64,000 bases of DNA from JANQPD01 sp963715655 (GTDB lineage Bacteria; Bacteroidota; Bacteroidia; Flavobacteriales; Schleiferiaceae): contig OY970262.1 of assembly GCA_963715655.1 (NCBI GenBank), positions 3,658,001 through 3,722,000 on the forward strand. The letters run 5' to 3'. The notes under the pieces are model-generated. The model worked only from the letters and a program-made list of their open reading frames with translations, was not told the origin of the DNA and searched no databases. Every line of letters begins with the position of its first letter. Position 1 is the stretch's first letter. Both the position numbers and the translations under genes were made by a program. Of the stretch, positions 37,250-45,283 are shown piece by piece.

Positions 37250-37257
37250 TACATTTG
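37250..37257 (+). promoter_or_regulatory. -7 box upstream of DUF2911 gene
   Basis: TACATTTG, an exact TAnnTTTG match, 20 bp before the ATG at 37278. Confidence 0.5.
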
Positions 37258-37277
37258 CGGCTTAAAATGTAGCGATT

Positions 37278-37832
37278 ATGAAGTTTTTAAAATGGTTTTT
37301 AATCATTGTATTGGTGTTGGGCGCTTTGGCTTTTGGCGGCTATCAAATTATGAAAAGCCAAACTAAAAAAGCTAGTCCTGAAAACACGGAAATGGTGCAA
37401 ATGGGTGATACTAAAATTGAAATTTTTTACAACCGCCCGAGTAAACGCGGCCGTAGAATTTTTGGTGATTTAGTTCCTTATGGCGAAGTATGGCGCACCG
37501 GGGCAAACGAGGCTACTACCTTTACTACCAATGTAGATTTGGAAATTATGGGTCAAAAACTCCCAAAAGGAAACTATACGCTATGGACTATTCCCGGAAA
37601 AATAAGTTGGAAAGTTATTTGGAACAATAAAATGTACCCGTGGGGTATCAATTGGGAATCGCAAGCCTCTCGTGAAGGGGAGTTTGACGAACTTAGCTTG
37701 GACGTACCTACGTACAAACCAAACAATGAGGTGGAAACTTTTAGTATAAGTTTAGATAGTAGCGACCCTATTATAATGCGCGTAGAGTGGGAAGAAACCG
37801 GTTTGGTTATTCCGATTAAAGCGTTGAATTGA
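37278..37832 (+). CDS. DUF2911 domain protein
   Basis: A 184-aa membrane-anchored or exported protein. An N-terminal hydrophobic helix (residues 5-25) precedes a DUF2911 domain with IFYNRPSKRGRRIFGDLVPYGEVWRTGANEAT, KLPKGNYTLWTIPG and VIWNNKMYPWG, followed by YKPNNEVETFSISL. No active site is known. Common in Bacteroidota, exported. Monocistronic. Confidence 0.9.
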   Translation: MKFLKWFLIIVLVLGALAFGGYQIMKSQTKKASPENTEMVQMGDTKIEIFYNRPSKRGRRIFGDLVPYGEVWRTGANEATTFTTNVDLEIMGQKLPKGNYTLWTIPGKISWKVIWNNKMYPWGINWESQASREGEFDELSLDVPTYKPNNEVETFSISLDSSDPIIMRVEWEETGLVIPIKALN

Positions 37833-37938
37833 TTAAAGTGGTGCTATTTTTATAGGCTGGTTACACACGCGAGGGGGTTTACGCGGCAGCGGGTGAGATA
37901 TTGAAAAAAGCGAAAACTATTTGTTTCAACATAAAGAT

Positions 37939-38388
37939 TTAATTTACTTCTTCTGGAATTTTTATTGGAAAAACTATGGATCTTAAGCCCTTTGGATCCA
38001 TAAACTTAAAATATACAGTATCTGCTTCTAAGTCAATAGAATCTGGGTTATATACTATTTTGTGCATCCCTTTGGTTTTAAAAATTCTAATGTGTTCATT
38101 TGAAGATTCAACTTTTAGGTTAACCAATACTCCATTAATCAATAACCCATCAGCTGCCAAAAATGCATTCAACGTTTTAAAATCACGTTCTAAATTACTC
38201 TCTACAGGACTAGAATAGATGATTGGTTTGATTTTGCGAAAATGGCTAAAACCTTTCAATTGAGTAATTGAGTCTTTTAAACTTTTTACTTCTTTCTGTA
38301 AAGCTTCATATTCAGATACATTGATTCCTCCGTTTTTGCAACAAACAATTACGGTTATTAAACAACATGAGATAATTACGTTTTTCAT
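37939..38388 (-). CDS. Orphan lipoprotein, possible immunity-type
   Basis: A 149-aa lipoprotein of unknown function with a signal peptide ending VCC. A short heptad-like helix (EYEALQKEVKSLKDSITQLKGF) follows, then a beta-rich part. Its ATG overlaps the stop of a 25-codon frame upstream (ATGA), so translation is coupled. It sits in a decayed accessory stretch containing an RHS-core remnant, where small lipoproteins often serve as immunity proteins. That role is inference only. Confidence 0.6.
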   Translation of the reverse strand: MKNVIISCCLITVIVCCKNGGINVSEYEALQKEVKSLKDSITQLKGFSHFRKIKPIIYSSPVESNLERDFKTLNAFLAADGLLINGVLVNLKVESSNEHIRIFKTKGMHKIVYNPDSIDLEADTVYFKFMDPKGLRSIVFPIKIPEEVN

Positions 38389-38462
38389 TTGTTATACGGC
38401 ACATTAATAGATACTTCTGGTTTCTTTCTCTTCAAAAATTCCTTAGCTTCACTCTTATTCAT
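38385..38462 (-). CDS. Possible 25-aa coupled peptide or toxin-tail remnant
   Basis: ATG frame of 25 codons (begins MNKSEAKEFLKRKK, ends VPYNK) whose TGA overlaps the start of the lipoprotein at 37939-38388. A stop lies directly upstream in frame. It may be a coupling leader or the leftover C-terminal end of a degraded toxin gene. Confidence 0.3.
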   Translation of the reverse strand: MNKSEAKEFLKRKKPEVSINVPYNK

Positions 38463-38534
38463 TGTGATTTAAGCATTTTTACCCTAAACGAAATTGATAA
38501 TCCAAAAACGTAAACTTAAAACTCACTCTATAAT

Positions 38535-38999
38535 TTATTTTCCGTAAAACCATCCTTCAAAAATAAACTCACGCCCATTGTCCCAAATTCTACCTTTATA
38601 TATATTTTTTCCTTTACTAACACTAGAAATTTCAATTGGGAAACAACCACATTCCTTATTAAAAGATATGGTGTCTATACCGTCATTACTAGATATAGTT
38701 GCTAAAGGTAAAGAAGTTGGCTTATAAGCAGCCATAGCCCAACCAGTTGTAAATATTGAATCAGTAGAAATGGTATCTTGACTGAACAGCATGACTGGAA
38801 ATTTAGTCAAAAACCCTTGTGTTTTAACTACTCTTTCAATCTCTTTGAGTCGTTCACCTTCATTCTTCGAGTGCTCACTTGAAATTTGCAAATACTCTTC
38901 TAAAGAGCTAATTACCTCCAAGGATTTTTCGTTTGATTTGTTTGGAGAATAGCATGAAACACTTAACAAAACTATTACTATAAATTTACCTATTTTCAT
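38535..38999 (-). CDS. Orphan lipoprotein
   Basis: A 154-aa lipoprotein of unknown function. The signal peptide ends LLSVSC (Cys16). A charged helical stretch (SLEEYLQISSEHSKNEGERLKEIERV) leads into a beta-rich part with GCFPIEISSVSKGKNIYKGRIW. A 49-codon frame ends 3 bp before its start. Together with the next lipoprotein it repeats the arrangement tiny frame plus lipoprotein. Confidence 0.6.
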   Translation of the reverse strand: MKIGKFIVIVLLSVSCYSPNKSNEKSLEVISSLEEYLQISSEHSKNEGERLKEIERVVKTQGFLTKFPVMLFSQDTISTDSIFTTGWAMAAYKPTSLPLATISSNDGIDTISFNKECGCFPIEISSVSKGKNIYKGRIWDNGREFIFEGWFYGK

Positions 39000-39002
39000 T
39001 AC

Positions 39003-39152
39003 TCAATACTTATCGTATTCTACATTATTAGGGTTGGTTTTAATCCATGTCGCAGCTGAATCCTTATTTATTCTAATCCCTTCCCCTGACTTTGCTCCCC
39101 CAGCTAGCTCAGATTTACAATCTGTGGCCACCCATTTTTCTGTTTTTCCCAT
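39003..39152 (-). CDS. Possible 49-aa small protein or toxin C-terminal remnant
   Basis: ATG frame beginning MGKTEKWVATDCKSELAGG and ending NNVEYDKY, placed 3 bp before the lipoprotein at 38535-38999. Hydrophilic, with no signal peptide. The codon pattern is plausible but the frame is short. It could be the last part of a lost polymorphic toxin whose RHS core remains at 39256-39450. Confidence 0.35.
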   Translation of the reverse strand: MGKTEKWVATDCKSELAGGAKSGEGIRINKDSAATWIKTNPNNVEYDKY

Positions 39153-39255
39153 AACAAAATTAGTACTTACCGTTGGTGAAGATTAAAAAGTTAGGCAAAA
39201 TTCAAGTGTTTAGTGCACAACAATGCGTTATATGCTTACTAAAAAGAGGCACGCT

Positions 39256-39450
39256 TTATAAAAGCCCCAGCGGGGGGATATAAAATGTGATAATTTGAAC
39301 AAATGTAAGCACCCAAGCATAAGATTCTAACGGATTCCTGCCTCGGTAGCTATCTGAACCAGTGAAGGTGCGTCCTGGCATTTGCATGCCAAATGGATAA
39401 CAGCCTATGCAGTTTTGGGAGTTACTTAATTTGTAAGTTTGAACAGCCAT
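39256..39450 (-). pseudogene. RHS-repeat core remnant
   Basis: The first 36 residues of a 64-codon frame contain YPFGMQMPGRTFTGSDSYR, which matches the conserved core before the toxin tip in Bacteroidota RHS-repeat proteins (normally followed by YGFNGKEKDDE). Here it is cut after SYR and runs into unrelated sequence, and the thousands of upstream residues are missing. A broken fragment, not a gene. Confidence 0.75.
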
Positions 39451-39535
39451 CTATTTCCAAAGAAACAAAAAAATAGAACATAAAAATCATTCTTTTTTTC
39501 GACTTCCCTTTTCTGGCTAATCTTTTCCGAGCAAG

Positions 39536-39613
39536 GCACTTCGAAAATTCGAAGTGCGTTTTCTAGAGTGAAGTACTAATGAAAAACCTCGTATAGTTAA
39601 ATACGAGGTTTTT
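39536..39613. terminator. Two hairpins next to the transposase gene
   Basis: A perfect 10-bp stem gcacttcgaa/ttcgaagtgc at 39536-39557 and a 13-bp stem aaaaacctcgtat/atacgaggttttt at 39582-39613. The second has A and T runs on its sides like a bidirectional terminator. They lie downstream of the minus-strand transposase and may mark the end of its element. Confidence 0.65.
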
Positions 39614-39691
39614 ATTCTTAGATTGTTTTTTAAATTCTTTTAAAAGGAGAAAAAGAAAAGAGGTTTTTGGGTTTTAATTTCGGTCTTTTCC

Positions 39692-40978
39692 TTATTTACA
39701 ACCCATAATGCACTGGTAGTTGCGATTGATATCCACACGATGCTTCCGAACCTTATTAAGTTCTGGCTTACAATCCTTTAATTTTTGATTGCTATGGATT
39801 TCATTCGGAGTAAAAATTTCGTGTTCGTAATGGGGTCTAATTTCATTGTAATCTGTTACAAAGAAATCGACTTCTGGTAATATCTTATCCGAAAGAATGT
39901 CCCTGTATTGGAAGTAACCTTGTTTCATGATTTTGAAGGTAACTTCGGCAATGCTGTTTGAAAAACGAACTTCTTTCAAGGCGACTTTCATGGTGATATC
40001 TACCTGAGCTTTTTGAATAAATTCCTTGATGATGTGGTTATTATTCTCACTTCCCCCGTCCACTATGAGGTCTACTGATTGGTTGCTGAGGCTAATGTTA
40101 AATTCTTGCTCAACGGCTCGCCTGAGGCTCATGAGGCGTATCTCTGCCGATAGGGTTTCAGAAACATCATAGGCGATTATCTTTCGTGAGAAATTATCTA
40201 CCACAGTATAGATGTAGTAGGTAATACGGTCGAGTGTTTTAAAAACCGAAACGTCCATGTGCCATATTTCATTTACCTGTCCTGCTCTTACTGAAATCCC
40301 ATGACTAGGCTTTTTGCGGGCTTTATGTTCTTGAGATAAATTCAACATACGGCAGTACTTATACCATGTACTTCTGGACATGCTTACCAACCCTTGTTTG
40401 AGCATATATCCCCACACTGACGATATTGGCCAGTGGGTATAACGTGTATCACGCATAGCCCTTTTCATTATAGCAATCTCAGACAAAGAGACTTGATTAG
40501 GAATACGTTTAAAGCACAGTTCGGTTAGTGAAGAAGGGCAATAGTGTTGTTGTATGCGTTTCCAGTTTTGGTAGGTGGCATCTTTAATGCGTAAAGCTTT
40601 GCATACTATGGATGTTCCACCGAGGGCTTCAGAGGTGCGTTCAATGAGGTTAATAACGGTTTCCTTGTTCTTTGTAATAGCTTTTTTGAAGTTAGATATT
40701 CCAAAGATTGAAATAAGCGTGAGTTGAATACGGCAAACAGCTACAAATCCTTTTTTGAGGTATCTCACCCGCTTATCGAACATCAGCTTAAGGTCTTCTG
40801 ACTTGTTCGCCACGAGTTCTGAAAACTCTTGTCCGAGGTACTTTTCACTATTGCCATTCCTCCAGTAACTAGCAGTGGAGTGCGGTATGGAGGTGATGAA
40901 GTCTGCCGGAAGCATATCTTTTTCAATCCCCATAGAGTAGCACAGCTTTACACAAGTATGGTAGCGGTTGTTTTTCAC
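39692..40978 (-). mobile_element. DDE integrase-core (rve) transposase
   Basis: A 428-aa transposase. The N-terminal half has HTH-like sequence (SIPHSTASYWRNGNSEKY, KALRIKDATYQNWKR). The C-terminal rve domain carries the first Asp in WHMDVSVFKTLD, the second in IVDGGSENNN and Glu in SIAEVTFKIMKQG, with RPHYEHEIFTPNE near the end as in IS3/IS481-like enzymes. A single full-length frame, with no separate orfA. It stops close to two hairpins and starts 25 bp from the stop of the E2-like gene. Terminal inverted repeats were not resolved. Confidence 0.85.
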
Positions 40979-41002
40979 AGAGAAACCAAATTATTTATAT
41001 TG

Positions 41003-41701
41003 TTACGTTGACTTAGGAGTTTCAAAAATATTCAAATCATATTTAAGCTGGTATCTAGACAGTCGTGAAAGGCGTTGAACTCCGTTAAAGTGTGAAGTGC
41101 ATTTTTTGAACTTTTCATTTCCGCAAAGGCAAGGGTCATTTCGGCCTGGAATGTTATTACTAATAATAGCATTAAGAAACTTTACTGCTGTCTTAGAGTC
41201 ATGAATGTCCATTTCCTCACGATAGAATTGGACTATACCTTCATTTCCGTGATTCCATTCACCATTAGCATAGTTACCATCCAGTTTTTTATAAAGTTGG
41301 TTTGCAAAATAGGGGTAAATGAAATCACTAATAAAGTCTCTAAAATGTATTCCTCTTTTAGTTACCTCGTAAAGCCGGTGAGGCATATCCAAACAGCATA
41401 ATCCTTGAGAACTAATATGCCAATCAATGTTTCGTTCTATTTTCTCACTTAACTCGTAGACTTCTGGAACAGTGAAAGGGTATTTTTTTGATACCACTAT
41501 TCCAACCTCAAAAGAGCCTCGATACTCTCCTTGCTCGCCACGGATATCAAGAGTGCCGACAACGGCCCAAGCATCCCTTGACTTCATCCTTCTAAGCTGC
41601 AATTTTGGAAAACAGTCTTGTACCTGCTCAAAGTGCTTATAGAAAATATGGGTACTAGGCACTTGGATAGAAAGGTTTGTTTTTCGAGGCAATAGCACCA
41701 A
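41003..41701 (-). CDS. E2-like (UBC-fold) protein with C-terminal SEC-C motif
   Basis: A protein of up to 232 aa. The middle resembles bacterial E2 (ubiquitin-conjugating-like) domains: strands GTLDIRGEQGEYRGSFEVGIVVSKKYPFTVPEVYEL, then WHISSQGLCCLDMP, where Cys102 or Cys103 takes the place of the E2 catalytic Cys. The C-terminus has a SEC-C zinc motif (GRNDPCLCGNEKFKKCTSH; C191, C193, C201, H204). No E1 or JAB gene is nearby. Starts are TTG at 41701 or, more likely, GTG near 41662, which reduces the overlap with the cyclase gene to a few bases. Last gene of the Pycsar-like operon. The fold call is from motif spacing only. Confidence 0.65.
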   Translation of the reverse strand: MVLLPRKTNLSIQVPSTHIFYKHFEQVQDCFPKLQLRRMKSRDAWAVVGTLDIRGEQGEYRGSFEVGIVVSKKYPFTVPEVYELSEKIERNIDWHISSQGLCCLDMPHRLYEVTKRGIHFRDFISDFIYPYFANQLYKKLDGNYANGEWNHGNEGIVQFYREEMDIHDSKTAVKFLNAIISNNIPGRNDPCLCGNEKFKKCTSHFNGVQRLSRLSRYQLKYDLNIFETPKST

Positions 41702-42695
41702 GACTGCTTAAGTTGTCTGTGCTGTAATCAGGCTTGCCTTTTATTTCCAATTTTTCTCCAGAAGTATCGGTGATAATGAATGACTGTCTTTTGAGAAACT
41801 TAAGCCATTCAAAATCGTACTGGGCATAGTTTATACCAGCTGATTGATTCTGAAAGATATATTGATTATTTTCATCTCCTGTACGCTTGCTGACAGGCGC
41901 CATTAGTAATTGATCCGAGTATTCCGCATACCCTTTAACATTATCACCGACCACAATTCCATTGCTTTCAGCATGAGATTGCATTTTCGGTGCAAGGCTT
42001 GTATGCAGGCTAGAAGTAGTTACCTCACTGATTTCTCCTATTCCCGCATCAAACCATGCAACATCTTCGTCTTCTCCCAAGTCAATCCCAATGCGGGTAA
42101 AAATCTTATCAATCCCCTGTTTCAGAAATAGCTCTTTCAAGTCATTTTTAATGAAGTAAGTAAATAGGCTTGTTGCTTGAAGGGCTTTTAATACGCTGGT
42201 ATTTTTAGATACATTCTTGCCTCCGAAATAAGCGAATAAACCATCACCCTGTAGGCGGTGAACATACCCTCCAAATAATAAAGTCAAGTGAATTCCAGCC
42301 TGTTGAATGGTGTTCACTATTATTGAAACAACATCTGGGCTATACTTGGCAAAAAGGCTTGTTGAACCCTTAACGTCAATAAATATAGAAGTAATGTAAT
42401 GGTATTCAATATTATTTGTGCCCTTTAATTGAACAAAGTCAGGGTGTGCGCCTGTAGGTTGATTGAAATCTACTGTTACTCCTAATTCCTCTGCCAAAAC
42501 ATTGAGGCTAGATAGAATTTCTTTCTTGTGGCTTAGAGCCAGGATATCCGACCTGTTTAAACCAACATGATCCATTCCCTTGGAAATAGATTCATTTAGA
42601 CTCTGATTTGGGATATTACTAAACATCCGCTTACGTTTTAAATCCGCCTCCATAGCTGCGCGGATGGTGTTTTTATAATCTTTAAAGATTTCCAT
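41655..42695 (-). CDS. Class III nucleotide cyclase, Pycsar-type (PycC-like)
   Basis: A 346-aa soluble cyclase. The catalytic domain spans about residues 98-260: metal Asp107 in FIDVKGST, then LFGGYVHRLQGDGLFAYFGG with Asp151, and RIGIDLGED further on. The N-terminal 90 residues are helical, and the C-terminal 80 residues are unlike known fusions. Directly downstream of a membrane-effector gene (gap 9 bp), it matches Pycsar, in which a pyrimidine cyclase makes cCMP or cUMP on phage infection. Which nucleotide is used cannot be read with confidence here. No transmembrane segment. Confidence 0.85.
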   Translation of the reverse strand: MEIFKDYKNTIRAAMEADLKRKRMFSNIPNQSLNESISKGMDHVGLNRSDILALSHKKEILSSLNVLAEELGVTVDFNQPTGAHPDFVQLKGTNNIEYHYITSIFIDVKGSTSLFAKYSPDVVSIIVNTIQQAGIHLTLLFGGYVHRLQGDGLFAYFGGKNVSKNTSVLKALQATSLFTYFIKNDLKELFLKQGIDKIFTRIGIDLGEDEDVAWFDAGIGEISEVTTSSLHTSLAPKMQSHAESNGIVVGDNVKGYAEYSDQLLMAPVSKRTGDENNQYIFQNQSAGINYAQYDFEWLKFLKRQSFIITDTSGEKLEIKGKPDYSTDNLSSLGAIASKNKPFYPSA

Positions 42696-42704
42696 TTTTT
42701 TATT

Positions 42705-43190
42705 TTAAATGTTATACGCAATTAATATTGCAGTAATGGTAAGTAGAGCAAATTGGATTAGGAAAAGTCTAAAGGCGTAATGCATGAGTTTAAACTTCCT
42801 TCTCAAACCCGTAGCGAGTTCATGTATTTGGCTTCTTAAGTCTCCAAGTTTGGAAGAATCAGCATTTTCAGAGTCTTGACAAAATACACCTAAAGATCTT
42901 CCTGCTATGGCGTTAAAGTAGTAGTTCGAGTTTGTTTCCTTAGTCAAGTAAGGAGCAATTGCAATAAGCGTAACTACCAGACAACCCAAGCCAATTAGGA
43001 AAGAGCATATATACATAAAATGTAATGCCAAAGATTCATCCAGCACGTTTTTGACGTGCGGAATAAAACCAATGAGTCCAGCTAGAATAAAGGTTCCCAA
43101 TGCGAGATACACCGCACCTTTGTTGTTGATAGAGTCGTTATAGCTATCAAATCGTTGCATACACAGCAGAAGTCGATCTTTTTCTTTCAT
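42705..43190 (-). CDS. Pycsar-type transmembrane effector (PycTM-like)
   Basis: A 161-aa membrane protein. The N-terminal cytoplasmic helix MQRFDSYNDSINNKGAVYLALGTFIL has the D-x-Y...N-K-G/A pattern of Pycsar TM effectors (DUF5706-like) leading into TM1. TM2 and TM3 are near residues 55-90, a charged cytoplasmic segment follows, and TM4 is at the C-terminus (FLIQFALLTITAILIAY). Expected to damage the membrane when it senses the cyclase product. Start at MKEKDRLLL: the in-frame GTG ten codons earlier lies within a hairpin. Confidence 0.8.
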   Translation of the reverse strand: MKEKDRLLLCMQRFDSYNDSINNKGAVYLALGTFILAGLIGFIPHVKNVLDESLALHFMYICSFLIGLGCLVVTLIAIAPYLTKETNSNYYFNAIAGRSLGVFCQDSENADSSKLGDLRSQIHELATGLRRKFKLMHYAFRLFLIQFALLTITAILIAYNI

Positions 43191-43207
43191 AGAATTTGGT
43201 TTTAAAG

Positions 43208-43231
43208 TTCCAACACCCACAGGTGTTGGAA
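43208..43231. promoter_or_regulatory. Hairpin just upstream of the Pycsar effector gene
   Basis: Perfect 10-bp stem ttccaacacc/ggtgttggaa with a 4-nt loop, in the short gap between the 51-aa gene stop and the effector ATG. It has no T run after it on the minus strand, so it looks like an attenuating or RNA-stabilising element and not a full terminator. Confidence 0.6.
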
Positions 43232-43241
43232 CAGGATTAAT

Positions 43242-43397
43242 CTAGCTTACCAGCTTAACAACTTTCCCAGCCGCATAAACAAGTGCAATTGCGACCAAGG
43301 CTGCTGCAAGTAGTTCAGCGTTTTTGCCTTTGGCTTCTGCACATATTTCTTGCCAGCATACCTTCAAGTTATTCGCTGATCCAATAGAATTTTTCAT
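43242..43397 (-). CDS. 51-aa small protein with hydrophobic helix
   Basis: Begins MKNSIGSANNLKVCWQEIC, followed by KGKNAELLAAALVAIALVYAAGKVVKLVS: a probable single membrane or amphipathic helix near the C-terminus. A good ATG, 80 bp after the stop of the 56-aa gene and 51 bp before the effector ATG on the same strand. No family recognised. It may be a membrane-associated modulator in the Pycsar-like operon. Confidence 0.6.
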   Translation of the reverse strand: MKNSIGSANNLKVCWQEICAEAKGKNAELLAAALVAIALVYAAGKVVKLVS

Positions 43398-43477
43398 GTT
43401 TTAAATTCTTAAAATTAATAGTATGGCTCTCACATATACCCGAGAACCTTAGGTTAAGGTTATTTTTAAGAGAACCC

Positions 43478-43648
43478 CTATTTCTCTTTACGCACTCCTT
43501 TAAATGGAGTTCCGTCACTTTTGACATCTATAAACCTTCCAGTTTCAGAGTTTCTCTTTACCCAGTTTCCTGAACCTGTTTGTGTCTGGGAGCGTTGTTT
43601 CACAGCCCCGTGCCTGCGGTTATCACCGCTTTTTCCATTTGTTGCCAT
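43478..43648 (-). CDS. 56-aa basic small protein
   Basis: Begins MATNGKSGDNRRHGAVKQRSQ and contains GSGNWVKRNSETGRFIDVKSDG followed by a TPFKGVRKEK end. I recognise this as a widespread short family of unknown function, with a conserved TGRF-D-K-DG-PFKGVR core, often found beside accessory genes. Basic and probably unstructured or nucleic-acid binding. First gene of the Pycsar-like operon on the minus strand. Confidence 0.7.
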   Translation of the reverse strand: MATNGKSGDNRRHGAVKQRSQTQTGSGNWVKRNSETGRFIDVKSDGTPFKGVRKEK

Positions 43649-43834
43649 TGATAGTAATTTTGGCCTGAACTCGCTTCTTTAAAATAGCTTGAGTTTACTA
43701 TTTAGGTAGGAATTGTGCAGAGAATGAACAATCAGTCCGATTTTTCGTACTATTGCACAACACAAAAGGGGTTGCATAAGGTGATAAGCCTTACGAATAG
43801 TGTCCCAACACTTCACAACGTCCCATATTTATAT

Positions 43835-43871
43835 TCCAATTTGCTGTTACCAGCAGCAAATTGGATTTTTT
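43835..43871 (+). terminator. Terminator-like hairpin
   Basis: 12-bp stem tccaatttgctg/cagcaaattgga (43835-43846 with 43854-43865) followed by six T on the plus strand. It lies just past the Panacea antitoxin stop (minus strand) and upstream of the Pycsar-like operon. No plus-strand gene ends here, so it probably separates the two minus-strand units. Confidence 0.7.
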
Positions 43872-43879
43872 GTTTCTTA

Positions 43880-44887
43880 TCAGCTTATTTCTTTTAAATT
43901 AAACGCATATTTATAATCAATTAGGCTCTTTCCGTTGTGATAATTATCTATCCAAGCTTCCTCAGAATGACTATAATCAACAACCTGTCTTGTGCTCATC
44001 TTATCAAACTTGGTTTTTACTTTATCTAAAATTTCTAATTCTAGATTCGTAAAAAGACTTTTATCAAAATCCCGGATAGCAACAAATTTTTTGCTGTACC
44101 CCCAGTCATATTCCTTTTCAATTATATCAATACTCTCATTAGATTTCATAAAATCATAGATACTATTGTAGTTATTAGGCACAGGTCCTTTATCTATGGC
44201 TCTATACCGAGTACCACTGATTGATTCTGCTTCGTACTTGTAATGCAGGAAGTCCGTGTAAAAAAGTAATTTATTAAGCTTCGTTACAAAAGGCTCTACA
44301 AACGAAGCAAAGAAAACCACCATTTCTGACAACTTTTCAATATTAGGTTTGACGAAACCAGAATAATTATCGGGCAATTTGTCTCCTAACAGGAAGTCAT
44401 CAACTTCAAAGGCGAAAATTTTATCCCGCTTTTTTTGTGTTAAATTATCCACCCTTGCCAGTAAATCTTTTTTATCAGCAGAGTTATCTTCATAAGCAGT
44501 GCTAATTCTAACGAGCTCCTTAAATTTATATGGGTCATTTGCCAGCTGTATTAAATTAGCATTAGACTGACTAGGCACTTCTCCATTTTCATAATTACGA
44601 TAACCATTTACACCAAACCCCAAAATTTCAGACATCTTTACCGCAGACAACTTGTACTTGGCACGTATATCTTTTATCTCTTGGGGAAAAGGCAAGTTAT
44701 ACTTATCTCTATACTGATTATAAACCTGCTTCATCTTGATGTTGTCGAACTCTGTTGTAGTAAAATACTCACCACTATCTGAACAATAATAGCTGGGATA
44801 GCTTACATCAAAACTTTCTTTTCTGAAATTTAACTTCATTTCCCTTACGACCACGCTCATTTCTTTTCCTGTAATTGGGCTTTGCAT
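43880..44887 (-). CDS. Panacea-domain antitoxin with HTH (PanA-like)
   Basis: A 335-aa protein with three parts. The N-terminal 60 residues have an MqsA-like zinc-ribbon remnant (SPITGKEM...YYCSDSGEYF). An Xre-type HTH follows (IRAKYKLSAVKMSEILGFGVNGYRNYENGEVPSQSNANLI). The C-terminal Panacea/SocA domain reads KLNKLLFYTDFLHYKYEAESISGTRYRAIDKGPVPNNYNSIYDFM. Panacea domains neutralise diverse toxins. The toxin gene ends 2 bp upstream. The HTH should bind the inverted repeat before the toxin gene. Confidence 0.88.
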   Translation of the reverse strand: MQSPITGKEMSVVVREMKLNFRKESFDVSYPSYYCSDSGEYFTTTEFDNIKMKQVYNQYRDKYNLPFPQEIKDIRAKYKLSAVKMSEILGFGVNGYRNYENGEVPSQSNANLIQLANDPYKFKELVRISTAYEDNSADKKDLLARVDNLTQKKRDKIFAFEVDDFLLGDKLPDNYSGFVKPNIEKLSEMVVFFASFVEPFVTKLNKLLFYTDFLHYKYEAESISGTRYRAIDKGPVPNNYNSIYDFMKSNESIDIIEKEYDWGYSKKFVAIRDFDKSLFTNLELEILDKVKTKFDKMSTRQVVDYSHSEEAWIDNYHNGKSLIDYKYAFNLKEIS

Positions 44888-44889
44888 AA

Positions 44890-45237
44890 CTATTTAAATT
44901 GATAGTTCATCTTATATTCTGCGATATGAAATGAAATACACAGTGCATTAGCATTGGTTCGTCCCAATGATATTTTAATATATATTTCCTTTCCGCGTAT
45001 GGTTTTACCAAAAACCCACATTTCGGAACCACCGTATTGCGTTTCCTCTAGTGGACCTTCACAAAAATCATCTACCTCAAGCTTTTCAATAACTTTTATT
45101 CGTTCATTAGGCATAAGCTCGAGATCAGCAAGTGTTTGAGAATTCTTCTCTCTGCTATCCAAGAATAGAACTCCCCAATGGTTTATCTTGATTAGCAGCT
45201 CCTTAAGAAATTCTTTCACCTGTTGTTTTGTACTCAT
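44890..45237 (-). CDS. Toxin partner of the Panacea antitoxin
   Basis: A 115-aa protein with the layout of MqsR-related toxins paired with MqsA/HTH-Panacea antitoxins: helical start (KQQVKEFLKELLIKINHWGVLFLDSREKN), then TLADLELMPNERIKVIEKLEVDDFCEGPLEE, strand WVFGKTIRGKEIYIKISLG and a C-terminal CISFHIAEYKMNYQFK. The start at MSTKQQVK is preferred; the frame extends 16 hydrophobic codons further into the promoter. A cytoplasmic RNase role is likely but unproven. Confidence 0.8.
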   Translation of the reverse strand: MSTKQQVKEFLKELLIKINHWGVLFLDSREKNSQTLADLELMPNERIKVIEKLEVDDFCEGPLEETQYGGSEMWVFGKTIRGKEIYIKISLGRTNANALCISFHIAEYKMNYQFK

Positions 45238-45254
45238 ACATAATTCACATGGGA

Positions 45255-45262
45255 CAAATATA
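45255..45262 (-). promoter_or_regulatory. -7 box of the Panacea toxin-antitoxin operon
   Basis: Reads TATATTTG on the minus strand, an exact TAnnTTTG match, 18 bp before the toxin ATG. A TTG lies about 15-20 bp upstream. The operator at 45284-45334 abuts it. Confidence 0.6.
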
Positions 45263-45283
45263 ATTATTTTTTTTACACAACAC

